Shown one piece after another: positions 17,577 through 25,498 of a DNA stretch of 64,000 bases. Location of the stretch: assembly GCF_902459615.1 (NCBI RefSeq), contig NZ_CABPSA010000008.1, positions 1 to 64,000 on the forward strand, given 5' to 3'. How positions within the stretch are numbered: the stretch's first letter is position 1; each line of letters opens with the position of its first letter. The translations under genes were made by a program, and so were the position numbers. This DNA is from Pandoraea commovens (GTDB lineage: Bacteria > Pseudomonadota > Gammaproteobacteria > Burkholderiales > Burkholderiaceae). The notes under the pieces were generated by a model, which saw nothing but the letters and a program-made list of their open reading frames with translations, had not been told where the DNA came from and made no database searches.

Positions 17577-18388
17577 CTGATGCTTGTGTCTTCCCTAGAG
17601 CCGGCGCGTGCGCCGTGTACTTCGACTTCGGTGAGCGTTGCCGGTCTCGCCGGACCGCTCATGCATGAGGCTGCATGATGTAGGTGTCATGCATGCATCC
17701 GGGCGCGTCGTGCGCCCCATCCCCCATGCCGCTGCGGATTTTACCGAGTTTCTTTCCGCACCCCGAAAACCATTCCCAAAAGGTCAAAGTCATGCCGGTT
17801 ATGGGCGACAGGCATGACGCCGGTCCGGTTTTGCACAATTCTTTTGGTTTCCGAAGCGAGGACTCGCTTATACGCACGTTTGAAGCGTCGGAAAAATACC
17901 ATAACGCCAGACGTAGCGGGGGTTCGCGCTTACTCACTTGTGGTGTGAGCGCCCACCGTCATAGCGTTGCGGGTGCCGAAACATGCGAGGCGCAGTCGCT
18001 TTGGAAAATTGCTAAAGATGTGAAGCAAGCGCCTCGAATAACCCCTCAAAAATGATGGGTATTCGGCAGCCGGTTCGTCCGGGCTTCCGTCCGCGTTTGC
18101 CCGTTTTCGTCTGTATTTCCCAGCATGCGGGATCTGGCCGACGCCGCATGCGCTCGATCAGCGAGCAATGACGGCGATTTGTTTGTGAAAACGGGCAAAT
18201 GAGAGTAATTCAGGGTGATTGTTGGTGGAATCGGTGCAAACCCCGCCGAACATGCGGGTGCCCGATTGCCCTTGACCCCGCCTGTCGCACCACGCCAGCG
18301 CTGCCCTTCGGGAAATGGCGTCGCATGGCAGAATCGACGCAGCCGCATTCGTCTTCTTCGTTTTCCTGTCTCGTTGACTCATCGACTC
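17577..18388. other. Long intergenic region with several inverted repeats
   Basis: An 812-base stretch between the divergent GntR and alpha/beta hydrolase genes. Open frames here lack good ribosome sites, recognisable domains and the local codon bias, so I annotate no gene. It contains inverted repeats at 17661-17694, 17854-17869 (AAGCGAG-GA-CTCGCTT) and 18123-18151 (GCATGCGG/CCGCATGC, 13-base loop). The size and the AT-rich patches around 17,830-18,030 would allow a small RNA or a missed small gene; I cannot show either. Confidence 0.55.
17661..17694 (-). promoter_or_regulatory. Nested inverted repeat, candidate GntR operator
   Basis: ATGCATGA (17661-17668) and TCATGCAT (17687-17694) are perfect arms. 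Inside, TGCATGA (17672-17678) pairs with the same right arm as TGCATGA-N8-TCATGCA. FCD-type GntR proteins bind short dyads near their own promoters, and this one lies 85 bases from the GntR ATG. Binding is inferred. Confidence 0.45.
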
Positions 18389-19474
18389 ATGCCCTCATCG
18401 CTTTCCCAGTGCATGCACCGCCTGTCGCGTCTGTCGCGATATGCCGTTGCGACCCTGCGCGCCGGTGCGCTCGTCAGTTTCGTTTCGCTCGTCGCAACGA
18501 GTGGGGCGAGTGCTGCGAGTCCGGACAGCAACGCCGGTCCCGCTTACGGTCCGGAATTGCAGGGCTTCGACTATCCGTATCCGGTCAACCGCTTCGACTT
18601 CACGTCGCAGCGCACGCCGCTGCACATGGCCTATCTCGACGTGAAGCCGTCGCAGCCGAATGGCCGGACCGTCGTGCTGCTGCATGGCAAGAACTTCTGC
18701 GCTGCGACCTGGCAGGAGACGATCGACACGCTGTCGGGCGCAGGCTATCGCGTCATCGCGCCGGATCAGATCGGCTTCTGCAAATCGAGCAAGCCCGCGC
18801 AGTACCAGTACAGCTTCCAGCAACTGGCGAACAATACGCATGCGTTGCTCGCGTCGCTAGGTATCAAGACGGCGACCATCGTCGGCCATTCCACCGGCGG
18901 CATGCTGGCTGCGCGCTACGCGCTGATGTACCCGGGCGAGACGCAGCAACTGGTGCTCGTCAATCCGATCGGTTTGGAAGACTGGAAAGCGCTGGGCGTG
19001 CCGTCGAAGACGGTAGACGAGTGGTTCGACCGCGAGTTGCGCACGAGCGCACCGGGCATCCGTCGCTATGAACAGGCGACGTACTACGCCGGGCAATGGA
19101 GCGAGCGCTACGAGCCGTGGGTGCAGATGCTCGCGGGCATGTATCGCGGCCCGGGCAAGCGCATCGTCGCATGGAATTCGGCGTTGCTCTACGACATGAT
19201 CTATACGCAGCCGGTCGTGTACGAACTCGGACAGATTCGCGTGCCGACGTTGCTGATGATCGGCGACAAGGACACCACCGCCATCGGCAAGGATTTTTCG
19301 CCGCCCGAGGTGCAGGCGCGCATCGGGCACTACGCCGAGCTGGCCAAAACCACGCATGCCCGCATTCCCGGTTCCACGCTCGTCGAATTCCCCGATCTGG
19401 GGCACGCCCCGCAGATGCAAGACCCGGCGGCGTTCCACAAGGCACTGCTCGCCGGGCTGGCGGCGCTGCACTGA
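18389..19474 (+). CDS. Exported alpha/beta hydrolase
   Basis: A 361-residue periplasmic hydrolase from ATG 18389 (MPSSLSQCMH); an ATG at 18413 is an alternative. A signal-like segment (ALVSFVSLVATSGASA) ends near residue 40. The alpha/beta fold follows: oxyanion block VVLLHGKNFCAATW, nucleophile elbow GHSTGGM, acid in the IGDKDTT segment and His in DLGHAPQ. The family includes epoxide hydrolase, esterase and haloperoxidase-like enzymes; the motif set does not decide between them. It is transcribed alone and ends 24 bases from a convergent GNAT gene. Confidence 0.82.
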   Translation: MPSSLSQCMHRLSRLSRYAVATLRAGALVSFVSLVATSGASAASPDSNAGPAYGPELQGFDYPYPVNRFDFTSQRTPLHMAYLDVKPSQPNGRTVVLLHGKNFCAATWQETIDTLSGAGYRVIAPDQIGFCKSSKPAQYQYSFQQLANNTHALLASLGIKTATIVGHSTGGMLAARYALMYPGETQQLVLVNPIGLEDWKALGVPSKTVDEWFDRELRTSAPGIRRYEQATYYAGQWSERYEPWVQMLAGMYRGPGKRIVAWNSALLYDMIYTQPVVYELGQIRVPTLLMIGDKDTTAIGKDFSPPEVQARIGHYAELAKTTHARIPGSTLVEFPDLGHAPQMQDPAAFHKALLAGLAALH

Positions 19475-19498
19475 TCGACGCGTAACTGGCGGGCGGCG

Positions 19499-20080
19499 TC
19501 AGAGGTGCTTGTAATAGAACGTAGTTGCGCAGAAGCCGCCGTCAGGCATGAGAGCGAACTTCGGCACGTCGCCCGCGCGCTGCCAGCCGCTGCGCTGGTA
19601 AAGACGCTCGGCATCGCCGCCGGTGACGGTGTCGAGCACCAACACGTGGCGCTCAAAGGCACGTGCGACGTCGTCCAACGCTGCCATCAGTTGCGCCGCC
19701 ACGCCCTGGCGTCGTGCCGAACGGTGCACTAGCATCTTGGCGACGTCGGCGCGGTGCGGCTGATTCTCAGGCAGATCGAGGATCAGTTGCACCGTCCCCA
19801 CGATGACGCCGTCGTCTTGCTCACCGGGCGCACCGTGTGCTTTGTGACGCGCCACGAGCAAGACCCGTTCTCCACGGTCGACGCTTGCTGCCACCTTGCG
19901 CCAGAACGCGGTCGCGCGCTCACGCGTGAGCGGCAACATGAAGCTCACCGACGCGCCGCCTTCGACGCAATCGATCAGCACGTCGGTCAGCGCATCGACG
20001 GCGGCCAGCGCCCGATTGCCATCGAGTCGTTCGATAACGAGACTTGCAGGAAGGGGGAGCGGGGCGGCGTCGTTGGACAT
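19499..20080 (-). CDS. GNAT family N-acetyltransferase
   Basis: A 193-residue acetyltransferase: a long N-terminal region, then the acetyl-CoA motif (KMLVHRSARRQGVAAQLM, with the RRxGxA loop) at about 120-140 and a closing LYQRSGWQRAGDVP block. ATG at 20080 is chosen because it shares one base with the stop of the upstream XRE-cupin regulator gene and fits family length. It is thus the second gene of a regulator-enzyme operon. The acceptor is unknown; toxin or amino-acid acetylation are possible. Confidence 0.82.
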   Translation of the reverse strand: MSNDAAPLPLPASLVIERLDGNRALAAVDALTDVLIDCVEGGASVSFMLPLTRERATAFWRKVAASVDRGERVLLVARHKAHGAPGEQDDGVIVGTVQLILDLPENQPHRADVAKMLVHRSARRQGVAAQLMAALDDVARAFERHVLVLDTVTGGDAERLYQRSGWQRAGDVPKFALMPDGGFCATTFYYKHL

Positions 20081-20670
20081 CAGGGCGTTCTCCGGGGAGC
20101 GACGAACGGCAGCGTCACGAGCCCGACGAGATAGCGGGCGGTGGCTGACGTAGGGTTGTGAAAGCCGATCGGTTGATCGAGACGCATCGCAAGGCAATCG
20201 CCGGTATCGAGTCGCCACGTGGTGTCGCCGAGCGTGATTTCGATGGTGCCGTCGACGACCCAGATCTGCTGCCAGACTTCGTTGTCCCGCGTGCCGGTGT
20301 CGTAAGCGACACGCTCGCCCGGCGGGAACTGCACTTCCACGAACTGGAGCGGCGACGGTTGCGCTGGCGAAAGATTGCGTCTCACATAGCCGGAATCCGG
20401 ATCGGTCCAAACCGGCTGGTCCGCATGACGGGCGAGCGGCGAGGGCGGCGCGTCGTCCTGCGACTGATCGTCGAAGAGCGATGCCAGCGTGACGTCGAGC
20501 GCAGTGGCGAGCTTGTCCAGCACGTTGGCGGTGGGGCTCGTTTGTGCACGCTCGATGAGCGAGATGCTTGAGCGACTCACGCCGCTGCGCTCAGCCAGCG
20601 TATCGAGGGAATAGCCGCGCTCGCTGCGCAGATCGCGCACCCGACGGGCAATGCGTTCGTTAATATCCAT
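20080..20670 (-). CDS. XRE-cupin transcriptional regulator
   Basis: A 196-residue regulator with an N-terminal XRE HTH at about 8-63 (RGYSLDTLAERSGVSRSSIS) and a C-terminal cupin at about 105-185 (FPPGERVAYD, GTIEITLGDTTWRLDTGDCLAM) that should bind a small effector. Such proteins usually repress amino-acid or polyamine-type genes. It is co-transcribed with a GNAT gene and divergent from a second GNAT gene, and a 26-bp near palindrome lies 10 bases upstream of its start codon. Confidence 0.9.
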   Translation of the reverse strand: MDINERIARRVRDLRSERGYSLDTLAERSGVSRSSISLIERAQTSPTANVLDKLATALDVTLASLFDDQSQDDAPPSPLARHADQPVWTDPDSGYVRRNLSPAQPSPLQFVEVQFPPGERVAYDTGTRDNEVWQQIWVVDGTIEITLGDTTWRLDTGDCLAMRLDQPIGFHNPTSATARYLVGLVTLPFVAPRRTP

Positions 20671-20679
20671 GCTGTCCAG

Positions 20680-20705
20680 TTTACTGGAAATTAATTTCTA
20701 GTAAA
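20680..20705. promoter_or_regulatory. 26-bp near-perfect palindrome, candidate XRE-cupin operator
   Basis: Half site TTTACTGGAAATT (20680-20692) is followed by AATTTCTAGTAAA (20693-20705), its reverse complement except for one pair. An overlapping third half site gives TCCAGT-TT-ACTGGA at 20675-20688. The site lies between the divergent regulator and acetyltransferase genes, and a TAAAAT -10-like hexamer of the plus-strand gene begins at 20702. It probably lets the regulator control both directions. Confidence 0.7.
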
Positions 20706-20753
20706 ATGGATGTCACTTGATGCGTTGCCCACCTTGCTTGCAGGACCACTGAC

Positions 20754-21272
20754 ATGACTTCCCCGACGCCGCTCACGCCGCTGACAATACGCGACGCCCT
20801 CGATGCCGATCTTCCGGTGATTCGCGACATCTACAACGACGCCGTCGAGCACACGACGGCCATCTGGAACGAGATCCTGGTGGATCTGGACAATCGTCGT
20901 GAGTGGCTGGCTGCGCGTCTGAAGCGCGGGTATCCGGTGATCGTCGCCGAGCGCGACGGCAAGACGGTCGGCTATGCATCGTTCGGCGACTGGAGAGCGT
21001 TCGACGGCTATCGTCATACCGTCGAACATTCGATCTATATCGACAAGAACGCGCGCGGCGGCGGCATCGGCGAGGCACTCATGCGTGCACTGATCGAGCG
21101 CGCCCGTGCCCTCGACATCCACGTGATGATTGCGGCTATCGAAGCGCAGAACGCACCGTCGATTCGTCTGCATGAGAAGCTGGGCTTTCGGATGGTCGGC
21201 ACCTTCAGCGAAGTGGGCACGAAGTTCGGCCGCTGGCTCGATCTGACGTGCATGGAATTGCGCATCGCCTGA
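20754..21272 (+). CDS. GNAT acetyltransferase, phosphinothricin/methionine sulfoximine type
   Basis: A 172-residue GNAT enzyme. The segments IRDIYNDAVEHTTAIWNE, GYASFGDWRAFDGYRHTVEHSIYID, RGGGIGEALMRAL and NAPSIRLHEKLGF are typical of MddA/Pat proteins, which acetylate L-phosphinothricin, methionine sulfoximine or methionine sulfone. The E-H-S-I-Y-I segment and acetyl-CoA loop RGGGIG are intact. Probably self-protection against such glutamate or methionine analogues, controlled by the divergent XRE-cupin regulator. The natural substrate is not certain. Confidence 0.86.
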   Translation: MTSPTPLTPLTIRDALDADLPVIRDIYNDAVEHTTAIWNEILVDLDNRREWLAARLKRGYPVIVAERDGKTVGYASFGDWRAFDGYRHTVEHSIYIDKNARGGGIGEALMRALIERARALDIHVMIAAIEAQNAPSIRLHEKLGFRMVGTFSEVGTKFGRWLDLTCMELRIA

Positions 21273-21301
21273 GAAAAAAATCTGCACCGCACCATCGATT
21301 C

Positions 21302-21337
21302 AATGCCGCTGTGTCCCGTCGGATATAGCGGCATTTC
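21302..21337 (+). terminator. Probable terminator after the GNAT gene
   Basis: AATGCCGCT (21302-21310) and AGCGGCATT (21327-21335) form a perfect 9-bp stem with a 16-base loop, followed by a weak T tract. It lies 30 bases after the GNAT stop codon. Confidence 0.6.
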
Positions 21338-21703
21338 TCATTGGGCATAGGCAACATCACGCCAAGCAAATATCGCCCGTACGCGCCCGTCGCACGGTGT
21401 TCCGTACGTTGCGAAGCGCAGGCGTTCTCATGCAGCGCGTCATGTCCAATCTTGTCAATCTCAGAGGTGGCGTGTAGCCTTGGAGCGTCCGGTGTCACTC
21501 ATGAAGCGTGTTCTTATAGAACTTCACGAGCGCATCACGGCACGCGAATGTCACGCATTGTGAACATGCATCGTGGGTCAGCGGCGTCGTGTTTTTCGTC
21601 GTGACCGCGTGAATCGTTGCAGTGCCGTTTTGTCGTTCGGGAGTTGCAGGGCCGCAATCGTGATCGTGGCACGTCCCCCCAAAACAAGACGGACGGAACG
21701 CAT
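21338..21703. other. Intergenic region upstream of the molybdo-hydroxylase operon
   Basis: About 365 bases with no supported gene. A small inverted repeat GTTCT-TAT-AGAAC lies at 21510-21522 and could be an operator or promoter element. The AT-richer part around 21,500-21,610 is the likely promoter zone for the downstream operon. Confidence 0.5.
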
Positions 21704-24700
21704 ATGCCGCGCCTGCCAAGAAAACACTGTCCGACAGCGGCTGTGTCGAGCGATGACGCTCGTCATGACGCTGCTTCCGCAACACCCCAAACACTCCCGA
21801 ATTCCGCCAATCCCGAAGCGTCTGCTGGCTTCGCGATGACGCGTCGCGGCTTTCTCAAGGCGTCGGTCGTTGCGGGCATCTCCGTGTACATCGCGCCGAT
21901 GGGAAGTCGCGCGTTCGCGGCGCTCTTCGAGGACAAGAACCTCACGCCTGTGGCGTGGGACGCCGCGAAGGGACAAGCCAAATTCCGTATCGACGGTACG
22001 GCCAAAGTCACCGGCAGCAAGATCTTCGCGCGTGACGTACGCGCACGCGACATGCCGGGCTGGCCCGCGCAGCAGGCGCATGCGTTCGTGCTGCGCACGA
22101 CGCTCGCCGACCGTCCGTATCTCGGCTTCGATCTCTCGCGTCTGGACGACGGTCTGCAACCCGACCGCGTGGTGACGGCGGAGGATCTCGCCCGCGACGG
22201 CGTCGCGTTCCCCGAGTTCTACGGCGACGACATGCTGCTGCCTGTCGGCAAGACGCCCGCGTATCTCGGCCACGCGGTCGCGATCCTCATCTATCGCGAC
22301 TTCGCGCGTTTTCGCTTCGCCAAAGACAAACTCAAGTTCCACGACGAAATCATTCGCTACGGCGACGTCACGGGGCCGCTGGAGCGCGACCCGTGGGGCA
22401 GCTTCCGCTACGTGCGCGTAGGCGGCAAGACCGCGTATGACGATGACGTCTACTCCAGTCTCAAGGACGCGCCGATCTTCCCGAGCATGATGCGCAAGCA
22501 CTTGCCGGTGTGGCCCGACGGTAACGATCACGGCAAGCTCGACGAGCAGGGCATGGCGTACGCGGGCAAGATCGGCGAATCGCTCGCGCACCCGCCGGGG
22601 AACTGGCTGGTGATGTCGCGCGAGTACCGCACGCAGTCCGTCGACACGGCGGCGCTCGAACCCGATAACGCCAACTGCTGGTACGACGCCGCCACGCAAA
22701 CGCTGCACATGGTGGTGCCCACGCAGTCGCCGTCCGAAGTCGCGGAGAACGCCGCAGCGATGGCCGCAAAGGGGCATTTCCCCGTGAAGCGGTTGATTGT
22801 CTATCCGTGCTACACGGTGGGCTACGGCTCGAAGGACCACTACAACATGCCGTTCTACGGGCTGGCTGCTGCGATGTACGGCGACGGCCTGCCGGTGCGC
22901 CTCGCCAACGATCGCTATGAGCAGTTCCAGACGTCGCTCAAGCGTCACGCTTTCACGATGCGCTATCGCATCGGCGTCGACAAAGAGAGCGGCATGCTGC
23001 AAGCGTTCACGGCCGACATGGAGTGCAACGGCGGCGGACGCATGAACTTCTCGCCGTCGGTGGCGATGGTGGGCGCGACGGCGGCCCAGTCGATTTACTA
23101 CTTCCCGCAGAGCGATCTGGCGAGCGTGGCGATTGCGTCGCGCGCCATCGACGCGGGGTCGGCGCGTGGCTACGGCACGTTGCAGTCGATGGCCGCGACC
23201 GAAATGATGATCGACGAGATGGCGGCGCAACTCGGCGTCGACCCGATCGACTTCCGTCTCAAGAATGCGCTGCGCTCGGGCATGAAAAACACGCAGGGCG
23301 CGATTCCTGCGGGCGCTGTGCGCGTGGACGAAGTGCTCGCCCGTGCGAAGACGCATCCCTTGTGGACGCAGCGCGACAAGAAAAAGGCCGAGTACGAAGC
23401 GGCGCATCCGGGCCGTCGCTACGGCGTGGGTTTCGCTTGCGTGCAGAAGGACTTCGGCACGGGCGCGGAGACGTCGTTCGCGCGCGTGGAGTTCGACGAA
23501 ACCGGCAAGATTTCGCTGCATCACACGGCGGCCGAAATTGGCACGGGTACGTCCACGTCGCAGGCCGTGGCCGTGGCGAAATGGCTCGGCATGCCCGCCA
23601 CCGAGGTGCATATCGCCATCACCGACTGGCCCGAATTGCCGGTGGTGACCAGCGGCGATCCGTATCTGATGTCGCAGGCCGATCAGGACAAACTCGCGGC
23701 CAATCCGCGTTGGTCGCCGGGGTATGCGTCGCCGTCGAGCGCGACGAACTCGGCGTTCTACTTCACGCACAGCACGCGCGAAGCGGCGCGTCTGTTGTTC
23801 CTGCAAGGGCTGTGGCCAGCGGCGCTGTCGATCTGGCGTCGCGGACTGGGTGGCGGGCAGGCCGCGCCGCTCGTCGTGCGTGCGGAAGATGCTCGCTGGG
23901 TCGACGGCAAGCTCTCGGCCGCCGGACTCGAAGCGTTGCCGCTCGGCATGCTGGCGAAGACGGCCTATGAGCAGGGCTTTGTGACGGGCGCGACGGTGCA
24001 CGTCTTCAACCGCTGGCAGTGGGCCGAAGCGGACTGGGATCTGGGGGATGGCGTGACGCAGCGTCTGCCGGTGGACGGTATCGCCCTGCGTTTCGGCAAG
24101 GGCGGGGCCAACCCGGCGGCTGCCGCTGCGCAAGCGCCTGCCACACAGGCTCCGGCTACCAAGAGCGCGCTTCGCAGCGCGCCCTTCGGAAATGCGCCAG
24201 CGAAGTCGGCGTCACCAAAGGGCGCGCCGCAGCCAAACGCCGCAGCGGGGCAGCAAGTGGCCGCCCCCGTGCCCGCGACCGGCTATCGCACGATGGACCG
24301 CAAGCGCGTGTATTACCCGCCGGTGCAGCGCAACAATGCGGCCGTCACGTATTACAGCGCCGTGGGCACGCTGGTGGAGCTGTCGGTACACGAAGCGTCG
24401 GGCAAGGTCGAATTGCTCACGCACCACTCCATCATGGAGTGCGGCAATCAGATCTCGCCGCAACTCGTTTCAGGCCAGTTGCAGGGCGGTCTGGCAATGG
24501 GCATCGGTCATGCCCTTCACGAGTATCTGCCGTTGTATGAAGACGGCCCCGGCAATGGCACGTGGAACTTCAATCGCTATCACCTGCCGCGCGCGGTGGA
24601 CGTCGCCGTGTGGACGCAGACAGGTGAAGTCCTGCCCCCGATCTCCGAGACGGACGTGCCCAAGGGCATAGCCGAAGTCGTGATGATCCCCGTGGTGGGT

Positions 24701-24790
24701 GCGATTGTGAACGGCCTCGCACACGCGATCGGCCATCGATTTACAGAGTTGCCGGTGACGCCGGAGAAAATCCAGGAGGTACTGGCATGA
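21704..24790 (+). CDS. Xanthine dehydrogenase-family molybdopterin-binding subunit (IorB/AldH-like), Tat-exported
   Basis: A protein of 1028 residues from ATG 21704 that should hold the molybdenum-cytosine-dinucleotide cofactor and oxidise an aldehyde or N-heterocycle. A twin-arginine signal TRRGFLKASVVAGIS lies at residues 46-60, unusually deep; starting at ATG 21836 would give a classical short Tat peptide, so either start is possible. Mo-domain landmarks are present: GGGRMNFS, the AGSARGYG loop, the AAEIGTGTSTSQAVAV block and the C-terminal KGIAEV with the catalytic Glu. An Ala/Pro/Gln-rich insert of about 60 residues near position 815-875 looks like a flexible linker. It overlaps the 2Fe-2S subunit gene by 4 bases. 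Confidence 0.87.
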   Translation: MPRLPRKHCPTAAVSSDDARHDAASATPQTLPNSANPEASAGFAMTRRGFLKASVVAGISVYIAPMGSRAFAALFEDKNLTPVAWDAAKGQAKFRIDGTAKVTGSKIFARDVRARDMPGWPAQQAHAFVLRTTLADRPYLGFDLSRLDDGLQPDRVVTAEDLARDGVAFPEFYGDDMLLPVGKTPAYLGHAVAILIYRDFARFRFAKDKLKFHDEIIRYGDVTGPLERDPWGSFRYVRVGGKTAYDDDVYSSLKDAPIFPSMMRKHLPVWPDGNDHGKLDEQGMAYAGKIGESLAHPPGNWLVMSREYRTQSVDTAALEPDNANCWYDAATQTLHMVVPTQSPSEVAENAAAMAAKGHFPVKRLIVYPCYTVGYGSKDHYNMPFYGLAAAMYGDGLPVRLANDRYEQFQTSLKRHAFTMRYRIGVDKESGMLQAFTADMECNGGGRMNFSPSVAMVGATAAQSIYYFPQSDLASVAIASRAIDAGSARGYGTLQSMAATEMMIDEMAAQLGVDPIDFRLKNALRSGMKNTQGAIPAGAVRVDEVLARAKTHPLWTQRDKKKAEYEAAHPGRRYGVGFACVQKDFGTGAETSFARVEFDETGKISLHHTAAEIGTGTSTSQAVAVAKWLGMPATEVHIAITDWPELPVVTSGDPYLMSQADQDKLAANPRWSPGYASPSSATNSAFYFTHSTREAARLLFLQGLWPAALSIWRRGLGGGQAAPLVVRAEDARWVDGKLSAAGLEALPLGMLAKTAYEQGFVTGATVHVFNRWQWAEADWDLGDGVTQRLPVDGIALRFGKGGANPAAAAAQAPATQAPATKSALRSAPFGNAPAKSASPKGAPQPNAAAGQQVAAPVPATGYRTMDRKRVYYPPVQRNNAAVTYYSAVGTLVELSVHEASGKVELLTHHSIMECGNQISPQLVSGQLQGGLAMGIGHALHEYLPLYEDGPGNGTWNFNRYHLPRAVDVAVWTQTGEVLPPISETDVPKGIAEVVMIPVVGAIVNGLAHAIGHRFTELPVTPEKIQEVLA

Positions 24791-25488
24791 CGGATACGAG
24801 TAGCGCACCGCAGGCCGCGTCGAATGCGAACGCGGATGCAGGTGCCCAAGCCCCAATGAACAACGCCAGCGCGGCGAGTGCCGCTGCCGCAGCGGCACCG
24901 GTCGCTCCCGTCGCATCGCCAGCGTCCGCCAACGGGAAGAAGCCGTGGGAGACGCTGCCCGTCACGGTCAAGGTCAACGGCGAGTCGCACGGCCCGATGG
25001 ACGTGCCTGCCGGTCTCATGATGATCGACTTCCTGCACGAGACGCTGGGCCTGACCGGCTCGCGTCTGGGCTGCGGGCAGGGCATTTGCCACGCCTGCGT
25101 GGTGATCGTCGATCACGCCGACGGCACCAGCGAAACGGTGCGCACCTGCATTACCGGCGCGAACTATTTCGACGGCAAGACCGTACGTACGGTGGAAGGC
25201 CACGCGACACGCGACACCGACGGCAAGGTCACGCTCGCCCCCATCCAGCAGGCATTCCTCGATCACTTCAGCTTTCAGTGCGGCTACTGCACGCCGGGCT
25301 TCGTGAACGCGGCAACGGTGCTGATCGAGCGACTCAAGCGCAACCCGATTGCGCGCGCCGATCTGGAAGCCGCGATCACCGAAGGGCTGAACGATCAGAT
25401 CTGCCGGTGCACGGGCTATGTGCGCTATTACGAGGCCGTGCGCGACGTCGTGCTGAGGACGCCCGGTTGCATCAAGGACTCGAAGTGA
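24787..25488 (+). CDS. 2Fe-2S subunit of the molybdo-hydroxylase
   Basis: A 233-residue electron-transfer subunit. An Ala-rich N-terminal extension of about 55 residues precedes a plant-ferredoxin domain (CGQGICHAC) and a second helical 2Fe-2S domain (CGYCTPGF and CRCTGY). It takes electrons from the Mo centre to the cytochrome. No signal is seen; partner-linked export by the Tat signal of the large subunit is usual for this family. There is no FAD subunit gene, as in membrane-bound aldehyde dehydrogenases. Confidence 0.9.
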   Translation: MTDTSSAPQAASNANADAGAQAPMNNASAASAAAAAAPVAPVASPASANGKKPWETLPVTVKVNGESHGPMDVPAGLMMIDFLHETLGLTGSRLGCGQGICHACVVIVDHADGTSETVRTCITGANYFDGKTVRTVEGHATRDTDGKVTLAPIQQAFLDHFSFQCGYCTPGFVNAATVLIERLKRNPIARADLEAAITEGLNDQICRCTGYVRYYEAVRDVVLRTPGCIKDSK

Positions 25489-25498
25489 GGGGCGCGAA

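Noticed and set aside
17684-18055. A 123-codon plus-strand frame in the large intergenic region
   Set aside because: No ribosome site, weak codon bias, and it runs through inverted repeats; kept only as part of the intergenic description.
21578-24133. An 851-codon minus-strand frame opposite the molybdopterin subunit gene
   Set aside because: Arg/His-rich, no family motifs, antisense to a clear enzyme gene; a GC-bias shadow.
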